From positions 1 through 40,004 of IMG/VR virus record IMGVR_UViG_3300032215_000333: 40,004 nt of DNA. The stretch is one strand, 5' to 3'. The position numbers and the translations under genes are program-made. The first letter of the stretch is position 1, and every line of letters begins with the position of its first letter. The stretch is from a virus. The notes beneath the pieces were generated by a model. That model searched no databases, had not been told where the DNA came from, and saw only the letters and a list, made by a program, of their open reading frames with translations. Of the stretch, positions 19,321 to 25,986 are shown piece by piece.

Positions 19321-19565
19321 TGTTAGAGTACATCATTACTTTTTTTGCTATTTTTTTACTGGATGTGGTATACACATACTATTTAAGATGCGTAGCAAAT
19401 AATAATGTATTAGGAGCAAGTTTTTGGTCAGTAGCCTGTTACATTTTAGGAAGTGTAGCAGTTATAAATTATACGACCAACCATTGGTTAATGATTCCGG
19501 CAATGGCTGGAGCATTCTTTGGAACATTTGTAGGGATGAAAATTAAAAAGAATAACGGAGTGTAG
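19320..19565 (+). CDS. Small membrane protein; stop codon lies inside tRNA-Pro
   Basis: An 81-residue protein with about three membrane segments (YIITFFAIFLLDVVYTYYL, a middle SVACYILGSVAVI and a C-terminal MIPAMAGAFFGTFVGM) and a basic end KIKKNNGV. ATG 19320 overlaps the previous TGA. Its TAG stop (19563-19565) is nucleotides 8-10 of tRNA-Pro, the same geometry as the gene before tRNA-Arg (CCG). Function unknown. Confidence 0.75.
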   Translation: MLEYIITFFAIFLLDVVYTYYLRCVANNNVLGASFWSVACYILGSVAVINYTTNHWLMIPAMAGAFFGTFVGMKIKKNNGV

Positions 19566-19632
19566 CGCAGTCTGGTAGCGCACCTGGTTTGGGACCAGGG
19601 GGTCCAAGGTTCGAATCCTTGTACTCCGACCA
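19556..19632 (+). tRNA. tRNA-Pro (TGG)
   Basis: Acceptor CGGAGTG/TACTCCG with the C1-G72 pair typical of tRNA-Pro, anticodon stem CCTGG/CCAGG with loop TTTGGGA, encoded CCA. First ten bases overlap the upstream gene. Confidence 0.95.
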
Positions 19633-19653
19633 ATTTTATTAAAAGGAAATGTT

Positions 19654-19821
19654 ATGACATGTAGAGGGTATGATGCTAAGGCAGTGAAAATTTCAAAACA
19701 AGTTAAGCGTACCGCGGCGCAATATCTTGATCCGCACCTACGTGGAGCTATTATTCGTAGTTTTGTTGAGATTGAAAAGTCAGGACTACGTTCAGCACGT
19801 AAAGATAAGGATAGCAAGTAA
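19654..19821 (+). CDS. 55-residue small basic protein
   Basis: ATG 19654 with AAAAGGAAA upstream, TAA 19819-19821. Sequence starts MTCRGYDAKAVKISKQVKRT and is rich in Lys and Arg with little hydrophobic content. Helical and nucleic-acid-binding in character, but no family is recognised. Shares its stop (TAATG) with the next gene. Confidence 0.7.
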   Translation: MTCRGYDAKAVKISKQVKRTAAQYLDPHLRGAIIRSFVEIEKSGLRSARKDKDSK

Positions 19822-20000
19822 TGAGTAAGGGTAGTATGCCTCGTCCATATAGTGTTGATTTGAACACATTTGACAATAACTGGAACATGATTTTTCGTAA
19901 GCCTGATCCAAGAGTAATTGAAGACGCACAATTGGAAGATGAGGCATTCAACGAAATTGCTAAACAGACAGAAGTTAAAGACAGTCAACAAGGTGGCTAA
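19821..20000 (+). CDS. 59-residue small acidic protein
   Basis: ATG 19821 overlaps the previous TAA; TAA at 19998-20000, 10 nt before tRNA-Val. The sequence SVDLNTFDNNWNMIFRKPDP is followed by an acidic helix. It is acidic while its co-translated neighbour is basic, so the two could form a complex; that is speculation. Confidence 0.7.
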   Translation: MSKGSMPRPYSVDLNTFDNNWNMIFRKPDPRVIEDAQLEDEAFNEIAKQTEVKDSQQGG

Positions 20001-20010
20001 ATAGAATTAT

Positions 20011-20085
20011 GCCTGAATAGCTCAGGGGTAGAGCATCTCGTTTACACCGAGAGGGTCCGCGGTTCGAAACCGTGTTCAGGTACCA
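20011..20085 (+). tRNA. tRNA-Val (TAC)
   Basis: Acceptor GCCTGAA/TTCAGGT, anticodon stem TCTCG/CGAGA with loop TTTACAC, encoded CCA. Confidence 0.94.
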
Positions 20086-20092
20086 AGTATTT

Positions 20093-20168
20093 GCGGGAAT
20101 AGCTCAGTTGGTAGAGCGAGTGCTTGCCAAGCACTAGGTCGTCGGTTCGAACCCGATTTCCCGCTCCA
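20093..20168 (+). tRNA. tRNA-Gly (GCC)
   Basis: Acceptor GCGGGAA/TTCCCGC, anticodon stem AGTGC/GCACT with loop TTGCCAA, discriminator U, encoded CCA. Last tRNA of the island. Confidence 0.95.
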
Positions 20169-20185
20169 AATTTATAAAGGAAAAT

Positions 20186-20467
20186 ATGTCATCAATATCA
20201 TCTAGATACACAAGCGAAAAAGCAGTAGACAAAGTAGGTAACAGATTTGATTTAGTTCTCATCGCATCATTGAGGGTCAGAGAATTAACTACAGGTCATA
20301 GAACCAAGTTAACTGACCTTGGCACGAATAAAGATGACATGCCTAAACCAATGACAATCGCTTTGAGAGAAATTGAAGAAGGTTTAGTTGGTAGAGAATA
20401 TCTAGAACGCTATCGTAATAGTGACCGACAACGTAAGAAAAATTCTGACCGCTATACAGATTTGTAA
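20186..20467 (+). CDS. rpoZ: RNA polymerase omega subunit homologue
   Basis: A 93-residue protein that follows the bacterial RpoZ sequence: the N-terminal TSEKAVDKVGNRFDLVLIAS matches the conserved V-E-K-I-G-N-R-F-D-L-V-L-V-A block, then an R-x-R-E-L-x-x-G turn, and PMTIALREIEEGLVG matches the conserved T-V-I-A-L-R-E-I-E-E-G-L. Omega binds the C-terminal region of beta-prime, helps assemble RNA polymerase and forms part of a ppGpp site in proteobacteria. The C-terminus differs (basic, RQRKKNSDR). AAAGGAAA precedes the start. A phage copy could replace host omega. Confidence 0.93.
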   Translation: MSSISSRYTSEKAVDKVGNRFDLVLIASLRVRELTTGHRTKLTDLGTNKDDMPKPMTIALREIEEGLVGREYLERYRNSDRQRKKNSDRYTDL

Positions 20468-20672
20468 AGACACCCGGACGCCCTTGTCCGTTATACAAAG
20501 GGGGTGGGGCAGTCACCATAAAGAGTGCTAGGTTTGTAGTGCTATGACCATCCGATCCTGTGTAGGGAATACGGGAACGCATTAGGTGAGGTTTAACACC
20601 TTCCCATAAGAAGAAATGTTATGGACAGAGTAACCGCTCAGTTAGGGGCTCATGTGGTGTGAGTAGCCTAAC
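20468..20672 (+). ncRNA. Candidate structured RNA after rpoZ
   Basis: Gene-free stretch with successive stems: CGGAC/GTCCG (20475-20490), AGGTG/CACCT (20584-20601), CCATAA/TTATGG (20604-20624) and GTTAGG/CCTAAC (20641-20672) with an inner GCTCA/TGAG. The last stem could end rpoZ transcription or that of the convergent gene, but no long T-run follows. No family recognised. Confidence 0.45.
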
Positions 20673-20673
20673 A

Positions 20674-21273
20674 CTAACTTAGTTTTGGTCCCCAACTGCG
20701 ACCAATCAAACAAATCCTATTTCCCCTAGTAATTTTAGTAACATTGTGAGGATAATTAGCTGGGAAGAACACACAACTACCAAATGCTCTACTAACATGA
20801 TGGTCAGCAACATATAAATCCCCACCTTCATAATCATTGCTATCTGATAACTGTATTATCAAATTTACTTTTCTTTCTTGTGTTAGGTCATCTGTGATAG
20901 ACCCATCATGATGTGTACTGAAATAGTCACCTGGATGATAGATTTTTATCTCATATGGTTCTATGAATAGGATATCATTTTTTATTTTACTTGCGTGAAG
21001 TGTCCAGGCATCATGTAAGATTTGATATATACTATTGTCGTATCCAAATGCATACATTGTTTCATGAACTTGGCATGTAGAAAATTCTGAACCATCATTG
21101 ACATTTGATTGACGCCTGTGTAGACCACTTGCCTGTTCATCCATAGCATATTTTTTTAAGTTGTCTGCTATAGATTGACTAACCATATTTGGTAATTCAA
21201 ATATGTTAGAATAATCTATCACCGCAGGATCAGGGGATAGAAATGATTTTGGTTTATACTTTACGGGATACAT
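20674..21273 (-). CDS. Prolyl-4-hydroxylase-type 2OG-Fe(II) oxygenase
   Basis: A 199-residue protein with the complete P4H/PKHD signature: YEIKIYHPGDYFSTHHDGS (His121, Asp123 iron ligands), RKVNLIIQLSD, YEGGDLYV, then GSCVFFPANYPHNVTKI (His176) and GNRICLIGRSW (Arg186 for 2-oxoglutarate). It hydroxylates an unknown protein or small substrate with Fe(II), oxygen and 2-oxoglutarate. The start codon is 4 nt after AATAAATA with no ribosome site. Divergent from the phosphatase gene at 21332. Confidence 0.9.
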   Translation of the reverse strand: MYPVKYKPKSFLSPDPAVIDYSNIFELPNMVSQSIADNLKKYAMDEQASGLHRRQSNVNDGSEFSTCQVHETMYAFGYDNSIYQILHDAWTLHASKIKNDILFIEPYEIKIYHPGDYFSTHHDGSITDDLTQERKVNLIIQLSDSNDYEGGDLYVADHHVSRAFGSCVFFPANYPHNVTKITRGNRICLIGRSWGPKLS

Positions 21274-21277
21274 GTTG

Positions 21278-21285
21278 TATTTATT
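21278..21285 (-). promoter_or_regulatory. T4-late-like promoter directly at a start codon
   Basis: AATAAATA, then CAAC, then the ATG at 21273 on the minus strand. It abuts the -35 box of the divergent promoter. Confidence 0.45.
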
Positions 21286-21313
21286 TGACAGAAAATCAAT
21301 TGAATGTTATAAT
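21285..21313 (+). promoter_or_regulatory. Sigma70-type promoter for the phosphatase operon
   Basis: Perfect TTGACA (21285-21290), 17-nt spacer, perfect TATAAT (21308-21313), then AAAGGAG before ATG 21332. Confidence 0.85.
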
Positions 21314-21331
21314 TAATTAAAGGAGAAAATC

Positions 21332-21850
21332 ATGCCATGGATTGAAAATATTCCCTTGGAAAATGTAGCGAAAGGTCAACACCACAATTGTGGAGAAAAT
21401 AGCATGTTGATTCAAATTTCAGACCATGACATGGCATTTCCTACTCCCAAGCATAAATTTAAAGAAGTACACAAATTTACTTTTTTAGATATTGAAGACG
21501 ATGGTGTGACCAATACTGGCGATGGCAGAACAATTGATATGAGTGATTTTGCTATCACAGATAGCCAAGCTAAAGAACTTGTTAGGCTTTTACAACATGC
21601 ACAGGAAAATCGCATGAATGTTGTTGTTCATTGTCATGCTGGTATTTGCCGTAGTGGAGCTGTAGCAGAAATTGGTGTAATGATGGGTTTTGCAGATTGC
21701 GAACGTTTTCGCATTCCCAACTTATTAGTTAAACACAAAATGATGCGGGTACTGGGTTGGACTTATGACGAAAACGAAAAGTCTTATGACGTTAATGGTA
21801 CAGTAAACGAATGGGGATTTATAATGCCTAATCATGAAGGAGATATTTAA
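21332..21850 (+). CDS. Cysteine-based protein phosphatase (dual-specificity/tyrosine type)
   Basis: A 172-residue protein with the PTP signature VVVHCHAGICRSGA: Cys101 nucleophile, Arg107 phosphate-binding, Ser108. An upstream Asp (FLDIEDDG or TIDMSDF) may be the general acid. Dual-specificity phosphatases act on phosphotyrosine or phosphoserine/threonine, or on RNA 5' phosphates or lipids. The downstream kinase-like and metallophosphoesterase genes suggest a phosphate-editing operon. Expressed from a strong promoter with AAAGGAG. Confidence 0.85.
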   Translation: MPWIENIPLENVAKGQHHNCGENSMLIQISDHDMAFPTPKHKFKEVHKFTFLDIEDDGVTNTGDGRTIDMSDFAITDSQAKELVRLLQHAQENRMNVVVHCHAGICRSGAVAEIGVMMGFADCERFRIPNLLVKHKMMRVLGWTYDENEKSYDVNGTVNEWGFIMPNHEGDI

Positions 21851-22305
21851 TGACTAAGAAAATATATTATGAAAAAGTGGGACGTAGATATGTTCCTATT
21901 AGTGAATATGATAGTGATTTTTTGGACGGCTTTACCAAAGGTACGCATTTGGTTATGAGTTATCCAGGTGGTTCAAGCCGTAGATATAACATCGATCCTG
22001 CCTATGCTCCAATGATTGCCGCCGGTCGTGTGGCTGAAGATGCTATCTGCCGAGCCATTAGTAAGGCTAGCGAACTACGTCCCAAACAAACTCCTATTAC
22101 ACTGGGTCAAAAAAAGGCATGGGAAAAACTGGCTAAAGAGTTTGGAGACGAACTCTGCACACTTCATGGACTTAGTGTGCATGACTGTGCTGAAGCAGGA
22201 GTCAAAGCCATGATGGAAGAAGCTGAAAAGTTAATGAAGTACGAATCTGTTCGTAATGCTTATGAACATTTTCAATTGGTATGTAAGTTAGTAGGAGAAG
22301 AATAA
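21850..22305 (+). CDS. Phage protein of unknown function
   Basis: A 151-residue protein: MTKKIYYEKVGRRYVPISEY with an S-Y-P-G-G-S-S-R-R-Y-N-I segment, then a long helical half (PITLGQKKAWEKLAKEFGDE). No membrane segment and no recognised motif. Start overlaps the previous stop (TAATG) and its own stop overlaps the next start, so it is co-translated with the phosphatase and kinase. Confidence 0.75.
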   Translation: MTKKIYYEKVGRRYVPISEYDSDFLDGFTKGTHLVMSYPGGSSRRYNIDPAYAPMIAAGRVAEDAICRAISKASELRPKQTPITLGQKKAWEKLAKEFGDELCTLHGLSVHDCAEAGVKAMMEEAEKLMKYESVRNAYEHFQLVCKLVGEE

Positions 22306-22772
22306 TGCCCAAATGTTATCAATTGATTGGTGTGCCATGTAGTGGTAAAACCACATGGATAGAAAATCAAGTTTGGACCTTGCCCTGTGCTAAAGTTAGT
22401 ACGGACAAATGGGTAGAATTCTATGCTAAGGAAGTAGGTAAAACCTATTCAGAAGTGTTTGCAGATTTTATGCCCACTGCGGTAGAACTGATGGCCAAAG
22501 AAGTTGCTATGGCACGTGCTATAAAACGTGATATAATTTGGGATCAAACCAGTACTACAGTAAAAAGTCGTGCCCGCAAGTTTAACATGTTACCTGACTA
22601 TGAACATATTGCGGTTGTGTTCAAAACCCCTGAACATAAAGAACTGTTACGCAGATTGTCTAGTAGACCAGGAAAAGAAATCCCAGAACATGTCATTACT
22701 AGTATGATTGCAAGTTGGGAAGATCCTACTCATGATGAAGGCTTCTCTGATATCTTATATATAAATACTTGA
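22305..22772 (+). CDS. P-loop kinase, polynucleotide-kinase-like
   Basis: A 155-residue protein with Walker A GVPCSGKT (9-16) followed by TW, a STDKW segment like the S/D-x-D of AAA_33 kinases, a Walker-B-like IIWDQTS (D of the second strand) and basic KSRARKF, then a lid region LSSRPGKEIPEHVI. This layout is that of the 5'-kinase domain of T4 polynucleotide kinase and related small kinases. The phosphatase and nuclease domains of T4 PNK are absent. Substrate (RNA, DNA or small molecule) unknown. Confidence 0.8.
   Translation: MPKCYQLIGVPCSGKTTWIENQVWTLPCAKVSTDKWVEFYAKEVGKTYSEVFADFMPTAVELMAKEVAMARAIKRDIIWDQTSTTVKSRARKFNMLPDYEHIAVVFKTPEHKELLRRLSSRPGKEIPEHVITSMIASWEDPTHDEGFSDILYINT
22760..22767 (+). 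promoter_or_regulatory. T4-type late promoter, exact octamer, directly at a start codon
   Basis: TATAAATA, 6 nt before ATG 22774, inside the end of the kinase gene. Confidence 0.5.
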
Positions 22773-22773
22773 T

Positions 22774-23400
22774 ATGTATATAGTACTCTATAATCCGGGG
22801 GCCGGTGGACACATGGTATCCTCTGTGATTGACAATAAAGACTATTTTTCTGTTATTTCCAAACATGACACTACAGTAATGCACATGTATGCAAATGACA
22901 ATAGTCCACGACTGCAACTCCGAACTATTGACTATCATGAGGATTACGCCAGTCTAAGTCCAGAAGACAAAGAACAGGTAAAAATAGAATGTCTAGCTAA
23001 ATGCAATGAAAAATATCTATCGGTTGCAGATTCATATACACCCCACTATATAGACATGGGTAAAAATCAAATAAAATTAAAACAGTATGATTATATAATA
23101 ATTGATGATACCAAATTCATTGAATATACAACAAAAAGAAATCTAGAGGTTGACTTTAATATGTCGGGTGTGTTAAAATTTCATAAAGAACATAGAGTGA
23201 ACATAGAACCTCGGCGACTGAATTGGCTTCGATGGGCTAGGACTAATTTTAACAAGATTGTTCAATTTGAAGATATAATCAATGGTAATTTAATTGACGT
23301 ATTAAAACAGTGGATAGATACACCGTTAGATGAAGAACTCTACAGGCTATGGGTAGAAAAACATAGTATGTACAACAAGAAAGGAGGGCAAGATGCCTAG
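22774..23400 (+). CDS. GAGG-motif protein, distant relative of the GTGG paralogues
   Basis: A 208-residue protein that begins IVLYNPGAGGHMVSSVID, the same strand-glycine-loop-helix start as the proteins at 2650 and 3303. The rest has diverged: YDYIIIDDTKFIEYTTK and QFEDIINGNLIDVLKQWI are the clearest later blocks, the latter resembling the C-terminal K-E-I-Y/Q-F-E-D motif region. Possibly sulfotransferase-like. It overlaps the metallophosphoesterase by 8 nt. Confidence 0.65.
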   Translation: MYIVLYNPGAGGHMVSSVIDNKDYFSVISKHDTTVMHMYANDNSPRLQLRTIDYHEDYASLSPEDKEQVKIECLAKCNEKYLSVADSYTPHYIDMGKNQIKLKQYDYIIIDDTKFIEYTTKRNLEVDFNMSGVLKFHKEHRVNIEPRRLNWLRWARTNFNKIVQFEDIINGNLIDVLKQWIDTPLDEELYRLWVEKHSMYNKKGGQDA

Positions 23401-23995
23401 TGTATTTTTAGTCAGCGACACGCACTTTGGTCACGCAGGTGTCTGCCGCTTTACAAGAAACGATGGTGTGACAAAGTTACGCCCATGGACTGATCCAGAT
23501 GAAATGGATGAGGCTATGGTAGAACGTTGGAATGCAAAAGTAAAGCCAACGGACAAAGTCTATCACTTAGGTGACGTTGTTATCAACAGGAAAGCATTAA
23601 AGATTATGCATCGGTTAAACGGTGATAAAGTTTTAATCCGTGGTAACCATGACATTTTTCGTGATGATGATTACCGATTACACTTTCGTGAATTACGTGC
23701 TTATCACGTGATGAATGGAATGATATTAAGTCATATACCTATACATGAAGAAAGTTTAGGTAGATTTGGCGTCAACATTCACGGTCACTTACATGCTAAC
23801 CGTGTAATGAAACGTGCTGAAACATTACATGAATTTACGACACGCGGTAAACGTGAATGGATTGACCCAAGATATCATTGTGTTTGCGTGGAACATACAG
23901 ACTTTGCGCCTATCTTATTTGAAGAAGTCATAGACCGAATCAAGGCAGAAGGTGGTGAAGTTGGTTTCAAAAATGGTAACGGTCCTACAATGTAA
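23393..23995 (+). CDS. Calcineurin-like metallophosphoesterase
   Basis: A 200-residue protein with all five metal motifs in order: SDTHFGH (Asp9, His11), LGDVV (Asp61), GNHD (Asn85-His86), LSHIPIH (His114) and GHLH (His132, His134). These bind two metal ions and hydrolyse phosphomono- or diesters. Small phage members act on nucleotides, 2',3'-cyclic ends or phosphoproteins. GGAGGGC lies upstream of the start, which overlaps the previous gene. Confidence 0.93.
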   Translation: MPSVFLVSDTHFGHAGVCRFTRNDGVTKLRPWTDPDEMDEAMVERWNAKVKPTDKVYHLGDVVINRKALKIMHRLNGDKVLIRGNHDIFRDDDYRLHFRELRAYHVMNGMILSHIPIHEESLGRFGVNIHGHLHANRVMKRAETLHEFTTRGKREWIDPRYHCVCVEHTDFAPILFEEVIDRIKAEGGEVGFKNGNGPTM

Positions 23996-24741
23996 TGCGT
24001 AAGCTGTTTATATTGTTATTGTTTCCATTGAATGCATTGGCTACTAATCTAGCAGTACTTAACTCCAGTACCAACACATTGATAGAAGGTCAATTGTGTT
24101 GTGAAAAAGTTAGTATTGCTAGCATTAGTAAATTGATGACAGTGTACACCGTGTTATCAGCCAATCAAGATTTAAATGAACAGTTAACTATATTTGAAAA
24201 CAAAACACATGGTAGGTTGTCTAAAGGCATGGAACTATCTAGGATAGATATAATTAAATTAGCACTAGTAAGTAGCGACAATACTGCCGCCATTGCACTA
24301 GCTGATAATTATCCAGGAGGGCAAGTGCAGTTTGTCATGGCTATGAATCAAAATGCTAAAAAATTAAATTTACAACATACAGGCTTTGTAGAACCAACTG
24401 GTCTTAGTGCTATGAACTATAGCACCATTGGTGATGTGATTGTTATGACAAATGAGTTATCTCAATACAAGATTTTTAAAGATGCAGGACAAACAAAAGA
24501 ACTGTCAATATTGGTAAGAAAAAATAAAAAATTAATGGTATTACACTCACGTCCCACTAGTAGTTATTTTGGAACTGAAAACGTTGTGGCGCTTAAAACA
24601 GGATTCACTAATGCCGCAGGGTTTTGTATTACCATGATAGTAAGTAAAAACAATCAACTGTACAATATTGTGGTGTTGGGAAGTAGAACACCAAACGAAC
24701 GAACCAAATTGGTACAACAATTGTTGTCCAAAATTAAATAA
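23995..24741 (+). CDS. D-alanyl-D-alanine carboxypeptidase-like protein (peptidase S11)
   Basis: A 248-residue exported protein. Residues 1-17 form a signal peptide (KLFILLLFPLNALA). The three active-site motifs of PBP5-type enzymes are present: SISK (Ser43-Lys46), SDN (94-96) and KTG in ALKTGFT. These enzymes trim the terminal D-Ala from peptidoglycan stem peptides in the periplasm. The C-terminal membrane-anchor domain of PBP5 is absent. A phage copy could alter wall cross-linking during infection. Start overlaps the previous TAA. Confidence 0.92.
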   Translation: MRKLFILLLFPLNALATNLAVLNSSTNTLIEGQLCCEKVSIASISKLMTVYTVLSANQDLNEQLTIFENKTHGRLSKGMELSRIDIIKLALVSSDNTAAIALADNYPGGQVQFVMAMNQNAKKLNLQHTGFVEPTGLSAMNYSTIGDVIVMTNELSQYKIFKDAGQTKELSILVRKNKKLMVLHSRPTSSYFGTENVVALKTGFTNAAGFCITMIVSKNNQLYNIVVLGSRTPNERTKLVQQLLSKIK

Positions 24742-24763
24742 TATTATCATTTATTAAATTTAT

Positions 24764-24771
24764 CATAAATA
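24764..24771 (+). promoter_or_regulatory. T4-late-like promoter directly at a start codon
   Basis: CATAAATA, then CGCT, then ATG 24776; the same octamer and spacing as the minus-strand gene at 12212. Confidence 0.5.
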
Positions 24772-24775
24772 CGCT

Positions 24776-25234
24776 ATGCTAGAATTCATTAGAGACATTT
24801 CCCACGCACTACTAAGTTTCATTAAGGATGACCCAGTGAGACCTGAAATACCAACCGACTTTAGAGTTAGTGATGGTCGTATGGTTGCGGCATTAACTGA
24901 CGAAGAAAAAAATCCTGAGGCTATGGTATGTGTTAGCTTTCATGATTTTGTTCCTGAATCGGTTGATGGATTAAAACAAACAAGCAAAGTTCCTACTACT
25001 GCAATATTCTACACAATATGGAGTTATAAGTCAGGTAAGGGTCAGGAATTATTGTTCAGGGCTGTTAAAGGAATACAAGAACAATATCCTAGTGTAACTA
25101 GGTTTGTGACACTAAGTCCCAAAACCAATATGGCCCGACGTTTTCACTTGAAAAATGGAGCCATTATCCTACGTGAAAATGTAGACACTACAAACTACGA
25201 ATACCTTGCAAAAACTGAGGAAAAACAGTCATAA
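24776..25234 (+). CDS. GNAT-like acyltransferase (phage type)
   Basis: A 152-residue protein. After PVRPEIPTDFRVSDGRMVAAL, the segment TAIFYTIWSYKSGKGQELLFRAVKGIQEQYP resembles the beta4 strand and CoA loop/helix of GNAT enzymes, and LSPKTNMARRFHLKNGA matches the N-x-x-A-x-x-F-x-x-x-G motif. Substrate unknown. Only 4 nt separate a CATAAATA element from ATG and no ribosome site is visible. Confidence 0.7.
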   Translation: MLEFIRDISHALLSFIKDDPVRPEIPTDFRVSDGRMVAALTDEEKNPEAMVCVSFHDFVPESVDGLKQTSKVPTTAIFYTIWSYKSGKGQELLFRAVKGIQEQYPSVTRFVTLSPKTNMARRFHLKNGAIILRENVDTTNYEYLAKTEEKQS

Positions 25235-25256
25235 AATGTGTCAATTTTATGACACT
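25228..25256 (+). terminator. Stem-loop terminator after the GNAT-like gene
   Basis: GTCATAAAA (25228-25236) and TTTTATGAC (25245-25253) form a 9-bp stem around the stop codon; a second TTTTATGAC follows at once. Confidence 0.55.
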
Positions 25257-25269
25257 TTTATGACAATTT

Positions 25270-25287
25270 TGTTGTAAAAATACAACA
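25270..25287. repeat. GTTGTA/TACAAC hairpin upstream of a promoter
   Basis: TGTTGTA, AAAA loop, TACAACA; 9 nt before the -35 box at 25297. Same type as at 15188 and 29936. Confidence 0.6.
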
Positions 25288-25296
25288 TTCCATAAT

Positions 25297-25325
25297 TTGA
25301 CAATAAATGGGTTCGGGTATATAAT
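25297..25325 (+). promoter_or_regulatory. Extended-element promoter with start codon at +1
   Basis: TTGACAATAAAT (25297 on), 17-nt spacing, TATAAT (25320-25325), then 6 nt and ATG 25332, so the start codon lies where transcription is expected to begin. Confidence 0.8.
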
Positions 25326-25331
25326 ACTCTT

Positions 25332-25670
25332 ATGAACTCGAAAATCACACGTAAACGCAGAACTGACAGAAATCAAGTGATTTACTTTATCCAAGATACA
25401 GTAACACTTGAGTACTACATTGGTTTAACTGCTCTTTGCTACAACGGTAATGTTCGCAAGACACTTACCCGTCGTATGCAAAAGCACATGCAACGTGCCC
25501 TGACTGAAAACAAAAATTGGGGCTTATCACGTGCATTACGTGAGCGTGGTGCTGAACGATTCATATTTGGTGTAGTAGAAATTGTACGTGGCAAGCGTCC
25601 TGCTCATCAATGTGAGACAGAATTAATCAACAGTTTACAACCTTCACTTAACACATTTGGAGTAAAATAA
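25332..25670 (+). CDS. GIY-YIG nuclease
   Basis: A 112-residue single-domain protein: VIYFIQD and EYYIGLT correspond to the GIY and YIG strands, with Arg in LTRRMQKHM, NWGLSRALRERG and catalytic-type Glu in CETELINSL followed by N-T. GIY-YIG enzymes cut DNA; free-standing phage copies may be homing nucleases or host-DNA degraders. No ribosome site is present and ATG lies 6 nt after a perfect -10 box. Shares TAATG with the next small gene. Confidence 0.88.
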   Translation: MNSKITRKRRTDRNQVIYFIQDTVTLEYYIGLTALCYNGNVRKTLTRRMQKHMQRALTENKNWGLSRALRERGAERFIFGVVEIVRGKRPAHQCETELINSLQPSLNTFGVK

Positions 25671-25762
25671 TGTCACAAGCACTTATCAATTTTGCAATTA
25701 TGTTGTCTCCTGTTTTCTTGATGTTGGTAGCAATCCTAATTGAGGAAACTTTTTACAAATGA
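25670..25762 (+). CDS. 30-residue membrane peptide
   Basis: ATG 25670 (overlapping the previous TAA) to TGA 25760-25762. The peptide is one hydrophobic helix, INFAIMLSPVFLMLVAILI, with a short acidic end EETFYK. The next gene overlaps it by ATGA. Size and position between translated genes support expression; function unknown. Confidence 0.6.
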   Translation: MSQALINFAIMLSPVFLMLVAILIEETFYK

Positions 25763-25986
25763 AATTAAATGATATCCTACAATGGACTGGTACATGTTCA
25801 TTCATGTGCATGTACTCTATTATGAGTGTGTTCCCTGAATATCGACCATTTGATATTTTATTTGGTGCGATAGGTGGTGGAATATATTTGATTTGGAGTC
25901 TACGTGTGGCAAACAAACCGCAGACACTTACCAACATTGTGGGACTATCAATTTGTTTGATTGGTTTATATAAAGCATTCGTATGA
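25759..25986 (+). CDS. Small three-pass membrane protein
   Basis: A 75-residue protein with three hydrophobic segments: about 12-25 (CSFMCMYSIMSVF), 31-48 (DILFGAIGGGIYLIWSL) and 58-73 (NIVGLSICLIGLYKAF). The pattern resembles one half of small transporter or sensor-like families such as SWEET/PnuC types, but no motif settles this. Co-translated with its neighbours (ATGA at both ends). Confidence 0.65.
   Translation: MKLNDILQWTGTCSFMCMYSIMSVFPEYRPFDILFGAIGGGIYLIWSLRVANKPQTLTNIVGLSICLIGLYKAFV

Noticed and set aside
11652-20168. Group I or II intron within the tRNA genes
   Set aside because: All anticodon loops that I parsed are uninterrupted, and no intron core motifs were seen near the HNH or GIY-YIG genes.
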